From Granulosicoccus sp045110515 (GTDB taxonomy: Bacteria > Pseudomonadota > Gammaproteobacteria > Granulosicoccales > Granulosicoccaceae): a stretch of 64,000 nt of DNA. Positions 51,756 through 61,803 of the stretch are shown here, piece after piece. The notes under the pieces were generated by a model. That model made no database searches. It was not told where the DNA came from and worked only from the letters and a program-made list of their open reading frames with translations. A program made the position numbers and the translations under genes. The DNA lies in contig JBGCGD010000061.1 of assembly GCA_045110515.1 (NCBI GenBank), positions 1 to 64,000 of the forward strand. The letters run 5' to 3'. Numbering within the stretch: the first letter of the stretch is position 1; the number at the start of each line of letters is the position of its first letter.

Positions 51756-54700
51756 TGAAAAAAATAGTCAAATGGTTGGGAATCGTATTACTCACGCTCC
51801 TATTACTACTGCTGATTATTGTGGGCGCTGTGTACTTCCTGGCTGGCACAGACAAAGGCTTCTCACTCACCAGCAGTGAACTCAATAAGCGAGTTCCAGG
51901 CTTAGTGCTAACCGGTGCCGAAGGCAACCTTGTAAGCGGTATCAAAGCAGACGACATCAAATTCGAAAACGATTCCATAAAGGTCGATGCCACAGGGGTT
52001 AAAACTGCATGGAGCCTGTCGTGTTTAAAAGACAAAGTGTTCTGCTTGGACAGAGTCGTTATCGACAACGTGGATGTGCAAGCATTCGCAAGCGACAAGC
52101 CTCCACAGCAAAGCACAGCCCGGGTAGAACTTCCTGAAATAGCGTTGCCAGTGGGTGCAAACATCAGCGAGGTACTCATTAAACGTCTAAGTATTCAACT
52201 GCCCGGTGATGCCCCACCGCATGTCGTCCATGATATTCAGCTCTCCGCTCAAGCTAATGACAATATCATTGATATCAGCACGCTATCTGCACGATACGAT
52301 ACCTATTCAGCCGACGTATCGGGCAACCTTACACTCACCGGCGATTACCCACTGGACTTGGATATTGCTCTGACAGCGGAAGACATTCTGCCCAACGATC
52401 TTGCCGAGGGCGATGGAGCACAAAGCGCTTTCGGGTCTATTACGTTAAACCAATCTCTGAAAAATCTAGCCATTGGCGTTGACATCCAGGGAAGTATTTC
52501 CGCCGCGCTGACGGGGTCTGTAAAGCCATTAGAGCCTAACATTCCCCTCAACCTCAAACTGAGCAGCCCCTCCATAGGCTGGCCTCTCATCTCGCAATCT
52601 ATGGTGTCGGCGAGTAATACGGCGCTGAGCATTGATGGATCGCTAGATGACTACAACATTACGTTTTTAACCCAAATTCAAGGCGAGCAAATTCCAGCCA
52701 CCACCTTGCAACTCAGCGCCATTGCTAATACTGAACGTGCCACACTGCCTGCCGTTAGCGTCGACACGCTAGGTGGTTCAGCTCTAGGCAAGGCAAACGT
52801 CTCCTGGAGCAACGGGTTGAACTGGGATACCGATTGGACCATTGAAAATATTAAACCAGAAGGTTTTCGGCCAGATTTAAAGGGCATGCTCGATGGAAAT
52901 ATCCAGGCCAGCGGTTCAGTCGTTGACGGCAATTGGTCTCTTGATCTTCCAAAAGCTGCCATCGATGGCCAACTGCAAGGCTACCCATTCGATTTGGATA
53001 TCCAACTTGCTAAGACATTAGACAACGTTTGGAAAATTGAACGCGCCGTTTTAAATAATGGCAAAAATAACATCAAGGCATCTGGAGCGGTGCGTGATCG
53101 TTGGGATATCGTCGCCACGGCGCGATTGCCAGAATTAAAAAAATTACTACCGGGCCTGCGTGGGAGTATCAACGCCGACGTCACTATGAAAGGCGTATTA
53201 GAAAAGCCTGACGTGGACCTTGTGGCTAGCACGGCTGGTTTGGCTTTCAATGACATCGATATAAACGGGCTTAGCCTGAAAGCAGACATCAAAGAGTTGT
53301 TAGGTAAAGACAGCTCGGTCACGTTAGCGCTGGGAACTGTTGTTGTCGGTGAAAGCACCATCCGAAACGGGCGCTTCAATTTTCAAGGGCAACGTAGCGA
53401 GCACTCCTTGGCATTGTTTGCTGATGGCCCACAGGCAACCGCAATAGATCTCAACGCCTCTGGGTCATTGAATCGAACCATGGACTGGGCAGGCAGTCTT
53501 GACGCTGTGACGTTGGATATCCCCGCTCATATTATTAAGCTGGATAAGCCCACGAGTTTGTCATGGAACAACTCTTTAAAAAAATTCGCTGTAGATGCAC
53601 ATTGTTGGGTAACAGAAGGCAGTAGAGTCTGCCTAGAAAACGAAGTACTAGCCGAACCCTCCGGCAATGCGGTTGTGTCTTTAGACCAGTACGCGTTAAA
53701 TCGACTCGACCCCTTTCTACCTGCTCAAACCAATCTGACAGGGCAACTGTCACTCGATTCGAACATCAAATGGGGGTCTGATCAACCGGGTGGATTTTCA
53801 ACTGTACTAACTGCGGCAATAAAACAAGGCGGTGCCAAAGTTGTCGATGCGAATGACAACATCGTTGAATTCACTTATGACAAATTAGACTTGACGACTC
53901 AGGTGAATCCTAACGAAGTCAATGCCACTATAGGCCTAGACTCGAAGAACCTCGGCAATGCGAAAGTTGCTTTTACGCTTGACCCGGCTCAAGCGCAAAA
54001 ACCTATCGACGGATCGATAGATTTACAAGGTTTTGATATTGGAATAGTGCAAGCGCTACTCCCTGACTTAGACGAAGTAAAGGGTAAATTGAATATTGAA
54101 GGCGTATTGTCTGGCAGCCTGACTGACCCACGCTTTGATGGAGAGATCATTGTCGACGAACCCGTCATTCGCGCGGAAATATTGCCGTTGCCCATCACCG
54201 GCGGCAACATAACAACCACCGTCAAAGGACGCAGGGCGTTTATCGATGGGGGCCTCAATAGCGATGACGGAAAGATCATCATCGAAGGCTCAGCCAATTG
54301 GCGAGAGCTTGATGCATGGTCGGCACAAATAAGGCTGGATGGAGATGCGTTGAATATCCAAAGCGATCCCATTCAGGAATCGGAGGTTAATCACACCATA
54401 AAAATTGATGTTACGCCCCGCAATATAAACATTGGCGGCACCATCGATATTCCGATGGCTGTTATTGACGTCGGTGAACTGCCTCAGGGAGCTGCCACTG
54501 TCTCCACCGATATTGTCATCATAGAAGACATAGAAGAAGAGACAGCGAGTAAGGAGGCCGAAAACAGTACTAGCGGTGGAATTCCACTACGGGTTGATTT
54601 AGATATTTCTCTTGGCGACGACGTCGGTTTATCTGCCTACGGATTAACGGCAAATTTGACCGGGGACATCAGCGTTTTACAAAGAAGCCCTAACCCTCCG

Positions 54701-55294
54701 CAATTAGGCGGTGAAATTGAAGTCGTCGATGGCATATACAAACAATACGGTCAGAACCTTGAGGCAACGGGACAAATACTCTTTGTAGGGCCTATCAATC
54801 AAACGCGGCTTGCGATAGATGCTGTTCGGACCATCGACGAAGCCGTTGAACGAAAAGCGGGAATTCGTATCGAGGGCACCGTTGCACATCCTGAAACCTC
54901 TTTGTTCACTGAACCTGCTGATAAACAACAAGATGCCATATTGTCTTATATTGTTCTAGGCCGTGATTTAAACGATACCAACGATCAAGAAGCAAACTTA
55001 CTAGCCTCAGCTGCATTAGCACTGACTGTTCGAGGCGGTCGCAGCGTTGCGGGCGGCATTGCCAGCGCCCTTGGAGTTCAAGACTTCGCATTGGAAACAC
55101 GCGGCCGAGGTGATGATACAGAGCTCGTCGTCAGTGGGCGACTGAATGATCGTTTACTGCTTCGCTACGGGCGAAGTGTTTTCCAACCGGAGAGCACGCT
55201 GTATCTACGCTACGATTTAACGAAAAAGCTCTATTTGGAGGCCGCTCAGAATGCAGAGCGAGCAGTTGATATCTTCTATACATTTTCTTTCTAA
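51755..55294 (+). CDS. tamB: translocation and assembly module TamB (DUF490, AsmA-like)
   Basis: Inner-membrane anchored, envelope-spanning partner of TamA; recent work links the family to bulk phospholipid transport. One N-terminal membrane helix (GIVLLTLLLLLLIIVGAVYFL) is followed by a very long beta-rich repeat region and the conserved C-terminal DUF490 domain (GGEIEVVDGIYKQYGQNLEA, LSYIVLGRDLND, SLYLRYDLTKKLYLE-like end ending FYTFSF). The 1179 residues are near the E. coli 1259. TAATG overlap with tamA. Confidence 0.94.
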   Translation: MKKIVKWLGIVLLTLLLLLLIIVGAVYFLAGTDKGFSLTSSELNKRVPGLVLTGAEGNLVSGIKADDIKFENDSIKVDATGVKTAWSLSCLKDKVFCLDRVVIDNVDVQAFASDKPPQQSTARVELPEIALPVGANISEVLIKRLSIQLPGDAPPHVVHDIQLSAQANDNIIDISTLSARYDTYSADVSGNLTLTGDYPLDLDIALTAEDILPNDLAEGDGAQSAFGSITLNQSLKNLAIGVDIQGSISAALTGSVKPLEPNIPLNLKLSSPSIGWPLISQSMVSASNTALSIDGSLDDYNITFLTQIQGEQIPATTLQLSAIANTERATLPAVSVDTLGGSALGKANVSWSNGLNWDTDWTIENIKPEGFRPDLKGMLDGNIQASGSVVDGNWSLDLPKAAIDGQLQGYPFDLDIQLAKTLDNVWKIERAVLNNGKNNIKASGAVRDRWDIVATARLPELKKLLPGLRGSINADVTMKGVLEKPDVDLVASTAGLAFNDIDINGLSLKADIKELLGKDSSVTLALGTVVVGESTIRNGRFNFQGQRSEHSLALFADGPQATAIDLNASGSLNRTMDWAGSLDAVTLDIPAHIIKLDKPTSLSWNNSLKKFAVDAHCWVTEGSRVCLENEVLAEPSGNAVVSLDQYALNRLDPFLPAQTNLTGQLSLDSNIKWGSDQPGGFSTVLTAAIKQGGAKVVDANDNIVEFTYDKLDLTTQVNPNEVNATIGLDSKNLGNAKVAFTLDPAQAQKPIDGSIDLQGFDIGIVQALLPDLDEVKGKLNIEGVLSGSLTDPRFDGEIIVDEPVIRAEILPLPITGGNITTTVKGRRAFIDGGLNSDDGKIIIEGSANWRELDAWSAQIRLDGDALNIQSDPIQESEVNHTIKIDVTPRNINIGGTIDIPMAVIDVGELPQGAATVSTDIVIIEDIEEETASKEAENSTSGGIPLRVDLDISLGDDVGLSAYGLTANLTGDISVLQRSPNPPQLGGEIEVVDGIYKQYGQNLEATGQILFVGPINQTRLAIDAVRTIDEAVERKAGIRIEGTVAHPETSLFTEPADKQQDAILSYIVLGRDLNDTNDQEANLLASAALALTVRGGRSVAGGIASALGVQDFALETRGRGDDTELVVSGRLNDRLLLRYGRSVFQPESTLYLRYDLTKKLYLEAAQNAERAVDIFYTFSF

Positions 55295-55300
55295 AACTTC

Positions 55301-56461
55301 ATGCCTGACGTAGAAAAACATCAATATATCGATTCCGCTGAAGCGCTAACAACGCTTTGCAAGGAGTTGCGCAAGCGGCCGTACATCGCAATAGACACAG
55401 AATTTTTGCGCGAAAGAACCTACCGCCCCGAGCTCTGCCTTGTACAAGTCAAACATGAGGAATTACTCGCATGTATCGATGCGATTGCCATCGATGATCT
55501 AAGTCCCTTCTCTGATCTTTTGTTAGATGAATCGGTCGTTAAAGTCTTTCACGCAGCCTCCCAGGACTTAGAGATTTTTTACCTGCTCGCGAAAAAAGTG
55601 CCGACACCTTTGTTTGATACGCAAATTGCCGCACCGCTTCTGGGCTATAACGAGCAAATTGGTTATGGAAACCTGGTGAATGAGTATTTGGGTATTGGGC
55701 TTTCGAAAGCCCATACTCGAGCTGACTGGACCCGACGTCCTTTACCAGAGCAACAAGTTCAATACGCCCTGGACGATGTAATTCATCTTGAGTCTCTATA
55801 CCTTGGCATGCACGCGCAATTAGCAGAACAAAACCGAATTGATTGGCTAGCACCGGAATTCGCAGAGTTAGCCAAGGTTGAAAAATACGATCAGCCCGCT
55901 GGCGAGCGATGGAAGAAGATACGCAACATTCAGCGGTACAAAGGGCCTGCACTCTCGATTATTCAGCAGTTGGCGCGCTGGCGAGAAGTCAAGGCCAGAG
56001 AAATCAATCAGCCTAGAAACTGGCTGCTGAAAGACGATGTCATTGTCTCACTGGCTCAACAGCGACCCGATTCGCTAAAAAACCTCACCCACATACGTGG
56101 TCTAGAGAGAAAAACCCGCGAGAAATTTGGGGCCGAAATTCTCGATACCATAGAAAAAGCGTCTGAAATACCCCCTGACCCGGTGCCTGCTATAACGAAG
56201 AAACAGAAGCTCACCGCGGCAAATCTGGCAAAACTGCAGTTGCTTAATGCCTGGGTCCACCAACGAGCCGCTGAACTGGAAATTGCACCATCGCTACTCG
56301 CTCCGCAAAAACTGCTGGAAAAAATGGTTATGGGCGATGGAGTTAGCGCACTACAGGGATGGCGTGAACCGTTAATTGGAAACGATTTGCAGTCACTGCT
56401 CGAAGGTCGGGCGTACTTACTCGCAGCCGAGAACGGGCTTACACTGGCTAACTTGAAATAA
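55301..56461 (+). CDS. rnd: ribonuclease D
   Basis: 3'-5' exonuclease in tRNA 3' maturation. DEDDy motifs are AIDTEFLRERTY, the FHAASQDLEIFYLL segment, and QVQYALDDVIHLESLY with the catalytic Tyr and Asp. Two HRDC-like helical domains follow (from about residue 200, ALSIIQQLARWREVKARE). The 386 residues fit (E. coli 375). Six bases behind tamB in the same direction. Confidence 0.95.
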   Translation: MPDVEKHQYIDSAEALTTLCKELRKRPYIAIDTEFLRERTYRPELCLVQVKHEELLACIDAIAIDDLSPFSDLLLDESVVKVFHAASQDLEIFYLLAKKVPTPLFDTQIAAPLLGYNEQIGYGNLVNEYLGIGLSKAHTRADWTRRPLPEQQVQYALDDVIHLESLYLGMHAQLAEQNRIDWLAPEFAELAKVEKYDQPAGERWKKIRNIQRYKGPALSIIQQLARWREVKAREINQPRNWLLKDDVIVSLAQQRPDSLKNLTHIRGLERKTREKFGAEILDTIEKASEIPPDPVPAITKKQKLTAANLAKLQLLNAWVHQRAAELEIAPSLLAPQKLLEKMVMGDGVSALQGWREPLIGNDLQSLLEGRAYLLAAENGLTLANLK

Positions 56462-56555
56462 TCCGTTTTTCATCGCGGGCCGGGATATACGCAGCCCGGT
56501 TGCTGGTGTACCCTTGTGGGTCCTTTAGTTTGTCTTATCGCATGGGTTTCACCAA

Positions 56556-57638
56556 ATGAGTAACAGTTCTACCGCGGCGGTACTCAACCGTCCGCTGTCC
56601 AACACCAACATTCTGGACGAAAAAACGTTAATTGCCCCCAACGAATTAAGACAACGATATCCACGCTCGGAAAATTGCAGCCAGACCGTTGAAACCGGTC
56701 GCGCAAACGTAGAGGCAATTCTTGATGGCCGTGACAAACGACTTCTCGCCGTGGTCGGCCCTTGCTCTATCCATGACGTAGATACAGCTAAAGACTACGC
56801 TCAAAAGCTCATGGCTTTGCGCGAACGCGTATCAGACCGAATTGAGCTCGTCATGCGAGTTTACTTTGAAAAGCCAAGAACCACTGTCGGCTGGAAAGGC
56901 TTAATCAACGATCCGCACCTCGATGACTCCTTCGATATAGAAACAGGTTTGTCACGTGCACGAGAATTACTCGTGTGGCTTGCTGAACTCGGCATTCCAA
57001 CCGGTACGGAAGCCCTAGATCCGATCAGCCCGCAGTACCTGTCAGATTTATTCACTTGGTCGGCAATTGGCGCACGAACAACTGAATCTCAAACACATCG
57101 CGAAATGTCCAGCGGACTGTCCACTGCAGTGGGATTCAAGAACGGCACAGACGGCAGTTTAGATGTGGCAATCAATGCAATGCAATCCGCGGCCAATCCA
57201 CATAGCTTTCTAGGAATAGATTCCGATGGCAAGGCAACGGTACTCAAGACCCGAGGTAATGCTTATGGTCATGTGATTCTGCGGGGTGGCAATCAGGGGC
57301 CGAACTACGACTCCGTCAACGTATCTATTGTTGAAGCTGCATTGGAAAAGGCAAATCTACAACAACGCATCATGATTGATTGCTCGCACGCCAACGCTAA
57401 CAAAGACCATGAACGTCAGGCATTGGTTGCGTTAAATGTTGCAGAACAACTGGCAGCTGGCAGCGAATCAATCATTGGCATCATGCTGGAGTCGCATCTC
57501 AATGCTGGCAATCAAAGTCTGAAAGATCCGAAAGATTTAGCCTACGGTGTCTCGATCACAGATGCATGCATCGACTGGAGCACGACTGAAGAGTTGATGC
57601 TTAAACTGCACGATACGCTTGAATCCAGACTTGCGTAG
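56556..57638 (+). CDS. aroF: DAHP synthase, class I, AroF-like
   Basis: First enzyme of the shikimate pathway: condenses phosphoenolpyruvate and erythrose-4-phosphate to DAHP. The 360 residues contain VVGPCSIHD, VYFEKPRTTVGWKGLINDP (substrate site), IGARTTESQTHREM and VMIDCSHANANKDH-like metal residues near the C-terminus. The TEALDPISPQYLSDLF and GTDGSLDVAINAM segments are closest to the tyrosine-sensitive AroF of E. coli; the isozyme call is by resemblance only. No repressor site was seen upstream. Confidence 0.9.
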   Translation: MSNSSTAAVLNRPLSNTNILDEKTLIAPNELRQRYPRSENCSQTVETGRANVEAILDGRDKRLLAVVGPCSIHDVDTAKDYAQKLMALRERVSDRIELVMRVYFEKPRTTVGWKGLINDPHLDDSFDIETGLSRARELLVWLAELGIPTGTEALDPISPQYLSDLFTWSAIGARTTESQTHREMSSGLSTAVGFKNGTDGSLDVAINAMQSAANPHSFLGIDSDGKATVLKTRGNAYGHVILRGGNQGPNYDSVNVSIVEAALEKANLQQRIMIDCSHANANKDHERQALVALNVAEQLAAGSESIIGIMLESHLNAGNQSLKDPKDLAYGVSITDACIDWSTTEELMLKLHDTLESRLA

Positions 57639-57661
57639 GCGCTCTTTATTGCTCTTAGAAA

Positions 57662-58429
57662 ATGGCAAATAGAGACTCACTCTTCTCTCACCCCTTGGGG
57701 GATATTGAAGGTTTTCGTTTCAATCAGGCAGTGGTCGATGTTTTTCCTGACATGCTCAGGCGGTCAGTGCCTGGTTACGAATCAATCATCACGCAATCAG
57801 CCCTGTTAGCGAGTCGTTACGTACAAGCTAACACCCGGCTGTACGACTTGGGCTCCTCGCTTGGCGCGACAGCCATTGCTATGCGAGATGCACTTGCTCA
57901 AAGTAGCCCCGAGGCTGTTACAGGGTGTGAGATACACGGCATCGATAATGCTGCTGCCATGATCGCCGCAAGCCGCTCATTAATCGAGACCAGTGCCAGC
58001 ACTATCCCGTCCGGGCGATGCGTGCCCATTCACTTGCACGAAGCAGATCTTGAAACTCACCCACTGTCCAAAGCATCGGTGGTTGCAATGAACTTCACGT
58101 TGCAGTTTGTGCGTCCCGAAGCTCGTCAAGCATTGATGGCCAAAATTGCGTCTGCACTCAAACCTGGTGGCGTACTGATCCTAAGCGAAAAGGTACGATT
58201 CGACGATACCGTGCTCAATGAAATGCACATCGAGATGTATCACGCGTTCAAAAAGCAAAACGGGTATTCTGATCTTGAGATCAGTCAAAAGAGAACAGCA
58301 CTTGAAAATGTGCTAGTACCCGACACTCTCGATGAACACCGCGATCGATTGTTAGACTCAGGGTTCAGTCATTGCACAGTTTGGTTTCAGTGCTTTAATT
58401 TTGCTTCACTGATAGCGATAAAGGCGTAA
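57662..58429 (+). CDS. cmoA: carboxy-S-adenosyl-L-methionine synthase CmoA
   Basis: Makes carboxy-SAM from SAM and prephenate for tRNA wobble-uridine modification. Rossmann methyltransferase fold with YDLGSSLGATAIAMR, MNFTLQFVRPEARQALM and LILSEKVRFDD; CmoA start DSLFSHPLGDIEGFRFNQAV. The 255 residues fit. Prephenate links it to the shikimate pathway, whose first enzyme gene lies just upstream. cmoB follows 80 bases later. Confidence 0.95.
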   Translation: MANRDSLFSHPLGDIEGFRFNQAVVDVFPDMLRRSVPGYESIITQSALLASRYVQANTRLYDLGSSLGATAIAMRDALAQSSPEAVTGCEIHGIDNAAAMIAASRSLIETSASTIPSGRCVPIHLHEADLETHPLSKASVVAMNFTLQFVRPEARQALMAKIASALKPGGVLILSEKVRFDDTVLNEMHIEMYHAFKKQNGYSDLEISQKRTALENVLVPDTLDEHRDRLLDSGFSHCTVWFQCFNFASLIAIKA

Positions 58430-58508
58430 GTTCTACTCTTTAACATTGCTCGTCTAAAATCCAACGCCATCCCTACGCCTGTTTATCCATGCCGCCTCGG
58501 ATTTCCAC

Positions 58509-59492
58509 TTGTCACAATTAGTCTTCGATACAGTTAAGCTCAATGACGAGCTCGCCCTTACGGCCTTAGCACCGTGGGCAGCGGAGCTTGGCGACGCTGT
58601 GATCAATCAGGGGCATGCTCTGAAACATGGCCATTTACCGCGTTGGGAAGCTGCCGTTGATTCGCTTCCAAAAGTTGCTGAGTCCTCGCTAAGTATTCAA
58701 CGTGGTGTTGTAACTCTTAATGGGAATTTCGCGCCAGAGGATGAAACCAAACTAAAGGACTCGTTGGAAGGCTTGATCCCTTGGCGAAAAGGACCGTTTC
58801 AATTTGGCCCGGTCTCAATTGACACGGAGTGGCGATCTGATTGGAAATGGGACCGGCTTGAACCGCATATTTCACCATTACATGGAAAGTTAGTTCTCGA
58901 TGTCGGTTGTGGGAGTGGGTACCATTTGTGGCGGATGCGTCAGGCTGGCGCCAAGCAGGTTTTGGGGGTAGACCCTAGCCTGCATTTTCTAAAACAGTTT
59001 GAAGCGACTCAACTGTATGCCCAAGATGCTGCTGTGCAGTTTCTACCTCTGCCAATGGAAGCGCTGCCACCCAATATGGGCGTCTTCGATACGGCGTTCT
59101 CAATGGGGGTGTTGTATCACCGTCGACAACCTCTAGACCACCTGAAAGAATTACAGGCAAGCCTGTCAGTCGGAGGCGAACTGATCTTAGAGACTTTGAT
59201 TATTCCCGGTGATGACTCTGAATCGTTGGAATTGAATTCGCGCTATGCAAATATGAGAAACATCTACGAGCTCCCTACCCGTCTTCGGCTTGAAGAATGG
59301 GTACTGGCATCAGGGTTTTGTGACATTCGCACGGTGTCGGTATGTGAAACCAGCCTTGATGAACAACGCTCGACTCATTGGATGCCTAATCACTCTCTGG
59401 TGAATGCACTCGACCCTTCTGATCAACATTTGACCATCGAAGGGCACACAAGACCCCTCAGAGCCATCGTCATCGCTAGATGGAACGGCTAG
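58509..59492 (+). CDS. cmoB: tRNA U34 carboxymethyltransferase CmoB
   Basis: Uses carboxy-SAM to turn 5-hydroxyuridine-34 into cmo5U in tRNAs. The methyltransferase core has LVLDVGCGSGYHLWRMRQAGA and FDTAFSMGVLYHRRQPLDHL; the CmoB ending THWMPNHSLVNALDP is clear. The start is TTG 58509; the nearby ATG at 58488 is out of frame. The 327 residues match the family (E. coli 323). Confidence 0.95.
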   Translation: MSQLVFDTVKLNDELALTALAPWAAELGDAVINQGHALKHGHLPRWEAAVDSLPKVAESSLSIQRGVVTLNGNFAPEDETKLKDSLEGLIPWRKGPFQFGPVSIDTEWRSDWKWDRLEPHISPLHGKLVLDVGCGSGYHLWRMRQAGAKQVLGVDPSLHFLKQFEATQLYAQDAAVQFLPLPMEALPPNMGVFDTAFSMGVLYHRRQPLDHLKELQASLSVGGELILETLIIPGDDSESLELNSRYANMRNIYELPTRLRLEEWVLASGFCDIRTVSVCETSLDEQRSTHWMPNHSLVNALDPSDQHLTIEGHTRPLRAIVIARWNG

Positions 59493-59770
59493 TCAGACGA
59501 AAGTCATGCGGAGAACGTCGCAGTAGCAACATTATTTAAAACGAAATTATTTTTGTAATGTTCTGACGTAAGGCTTTTCCTCGGCTAGTAGGCTTTTTGA
59601 TTATCATTATTTTTCAATTGCTTACCTTTCTTTGGTGAAATTATTCCCAAATATCACCTCATCAATTAAAATTCTAAACGCCATTTAGTAATAATTTTCA
59701 TAGGATTTTGATCAGCACTACCTAACCATCTGGTTATACTGCGCGCATCGAGTTGTTACACCGGTATTAC
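59493..59770. other. AT-rich intergenic region with possible Fur-like site
   Basis: About 270 bases of AT-rich sequence without a convincing gene. Around 59596-59614 the run TTTGATTATCATTATTTTTC shares about 13 of 19 bases with the Fur consensus, and TATACT at 59735-59740 could be a -10 element for the next gene. Both are weak matches. Confidence 0.3.
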
Positions 59771-60751
59771 ATGCGCATTGCCCAGGCATCGAGTCGCCCC
59801 GCAGAAGTCGCTCTTCAAGCGTCTACAGACCCCTTATTAACAGCGGTTCAGTCAACGCTGGAGAACGGTGTCAGGCAGTCTATCGACGAAACTGACTACA
59901 TCTTTTTTGACGGGTATTGGGTGAGATATTACCCCCCGGTTGAAGAATCATTGGCGTCTCGCAAGTTGCTCATTGATCACCTGACTCGTCGGGCGTTCCA
60001 CCATACTGAACCCGGCATCAACACCCCTGGTGAAAGACTCGACACCGCGCGAGCCCACTACGAAAACCAAACTGATCCAGCCATGAAGCGCGTCAACGCC
60101 GCCATGCTTGCAGGAGCACTGTTCAATCGCGCAACCGACATTTTCACCGCCATTGTTGAATTGGAAGAGAATGGCGTTTGTATCAGCCGCTCCAATGAAC
60201 TCATGAAGGCGTGCGGAGATTACTTTAAAGAAGCTTTGGAATTGGGCAAAGAAGTTAAACACTTCAGCGGCGAAGAAGGCATCGATGAACTCTGGGGAGA
60301 ACCTTTCAGGGCGTTTACAGTTCCCATCACGAAATACTATGAGTCGCGCTTCATCAAAGTGGCTCAGGCGATGGCAAACATCGACAAGGTGTCAAAACAC
60401 ATGAAAGCCTTGTATTGCTCACGTCCCGAGTACAGCAATATTGCCTCGCTGCTCGACGAATACGCCTCTGCTGCCAAGCATGAGTGCGAAACCATGAAGT
60501 CCGATGTGTGTATTTTTGAAATTTGGCCACGATTTATTGCAGCGGGTGAAGCGCTAGGAGCTGCGAAACCAGACATGCAGCCGGACTGCTCTCGAGAATG
60601 CAGCTACGTCATGGACGAAGCCCAAAGCACACTGATTGCCGGACGAGATCTGATTAACTGGGTTGCCCGTGCCAGAGTTCCCATGCCACGAAGTACAGAA
60701 AAATACTTTGCTCGCTGTGAAGCTCTAGGTGAACGACTGAAAGGCTGTTGA
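59771..60751 (+). CDS. unrecognised helical cytoplasmic protein coupled to mnmD-like gene
   Basis: I do not recognise this family. From ATG 59771 the product has 326 residues (TTG 59753 would add six). No signal peptide or membrane helix; almost wholly predicted alpha-helical, with many Glu/Lys/Ala and ten or so Cys, several in the last 120 residues (HECETMKSDVC, PDCSREC, YFARCEALG). Aromatic patches such as YIFFDGYWVRYYPP lie near residue 45. Its stop overlaps the TTG start of the methyltransferase-like gene by four bases, so both are made from one message. A role next to tRNA wobble modification is only inferred from position. Confidence 0.6.
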   Translation: MRIAQASSRPAEVALQASTDPLLTAVQSTLENGVRQSIDETDYIFFDGYWVRYYPPVEESLASRKLLIDHLTRRAFHHTEPGINTPGERLDTARAHYENQTDPAMKRVNAAMLAGALFNRATDIFTAIVELEENGVCISRSNELMKACGDYFKEALELGKEVKHFSGEEGIDELWGEPFRAFTVPITKYYESRFIKVAQAMANIDKVSKHMKALYCSRPEYSNIASLLDEYASAAKHECETMKSDVCIFEIWPRFIAAGEALGAAKPDMQPDCSRECSYVMDEAQSTLIAGRDLINWVARARVPMPRSTEKYFARCEALGERLKGC

Positions 60752-61452
60752 AGGTTGTCAAGACGGGCGATGGTTCGCCCACTTTATTCAGCGATAAATA
60801 CTCGGAATCCTTTCATTCCACGTTTGGTGCTGAGACAGAATCCCGCTATGTCTTCCTAAAATCTTCGGGAGTAACCGCTCGCCTGGAAGCAGGCACTCCG
60901 ACGAAGGTTCTAGAGATAGGATTTGGCCTGGGGCTAAATACGCTACTGACTTGCGACACCGCCGCGCGGTATGGAACCTCACTCGAATATCACTCATTCG
61001 AGAACGATCCATCTGTTTGCGATCTTTTGCAACGAGTCGATTATTCACCATTACTGGCGAACCCTGATTTGGCCACCAAAATGAAATCCCAACTAAAAGG
61101 CGCCGACACGCTCGGACGGTATCTGGAGACCGGATTTCCGCTAAGCCTCGCTTCGGATCAAAAAGTAATTTTGCATTGGGTAGACGCCGAGCTTAGCGAA
61201 TTGCCGCCAACGCAATTTGATGCCATCTACCTGGATGCCTTTAGTCCCGACAACAACCCTGAATGCTGGACAGCCGAATTGTTTATTAAACTGCTCAACA
61301 GCCTGCGGCCAACTGGAAAATTGAGCACGTATTGCGCAAAAGGCGTTGTCAGGCGTTCGTTGCAATCTGTGGGCTTTGAGGTGGCGAAGATGCCGGGGCC
61401 TCCCGGGAAGCGCGAAATCGTCGTCGCTACCCGGCCTCACTACGCGGATTGA
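60748..61452 (+). CDS. stand-alone MnmD-like tRNA methyltransferase
   Basis: Resembles the methyltransferase half of MnmC (DUF752), which methylates nm5(s2)U34 of tRNA. It begins with TGDGSPTLFSDKYSESFHSTFGA and SRYVFLKSSGV, has the SAM loop VLEIGFGLGLNTLL, and the DAIYLDAFSPDNNPECW motif with STYCAKGVVRRSLQSVGF. The 234 residues end where the MnmC oxidoreductase half would begin, so this is the single-domain MnmD form, common in Gram-positives and Bacteroidetes but unusual in gammaproteobacteria. TTG start overlapping the previous stop. Confidence 0.83.
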   Translation: MKVVKTGDGSPTLFSDKYSESFHSTFGAETESRYVFLKSSGVTARLEAGTPTKVLEIGFGLGLNTLLTCDTAARYGTSLEYHSFENDPSVCDLLQRVDYSPLLANPDLATKMKSQLKGADTLGRYLETGFPLSLASDQKVILHWVDAELSELPPTQFDAIYLDAFSPDNNPECWTAELFIKLLNSLRPTGKLSTYCAKGVVRRSLQSVGFEVAKMPGPPGKREIVVATRPHYAD

Positions 61453-61803
61453 CTGCTAGACGTTGTTTGAACTTGGCGTGTAACGGTAATTTGTGATGCC
61501 AATGCGGCCGCATGCGTTCTATTTGGTAATTAATGCTCACGATCTTTATGTCTCTTTCCCACTATAATTCGACGCGGTTTGGCGCAATTGCGGTCATTCT
61601 AGGCAAAAAACAGTGGACCAACTCCATGGCACAGTTTGAGCAAGTCCTCAAATCAGGAAAGTTGTACGATTTCGGACGTTACCAATCGAGGTTCTCGCAC
61701 AGATATGAAGTCTGCCGCTCATAATCCCTCCTAAAATGCCGAAATCTAAGAGATTGGAACCCAGTTGTTTTAGCAACGACATTTTATTTATTCAGGACAA
61801 CAA
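61453..61803. other. intergenic region before ugd
   Basis: 351 bases. A 63-codon frame (61533-61724) is present but has no family features or clear binding site. TATAAT at 61563-61568 is a good -10 match without a matching -35. AGGA stands eight bases before the ugd start. Probably the ugd promoter and leader. Confidence 0.45.

Noticed and set aside
59596..59614. Fur box before the unknown gene
   Set aside because: Only about 13 of 19 bases match in an AT-rich region, which is near the level expected by chance; not claimed as a finding.
61533..61724. 63-codon frame before ugd
   Set aside because: No binding site, no recognisable family, ends far from ugd. Kept only as part of the intergenic description.
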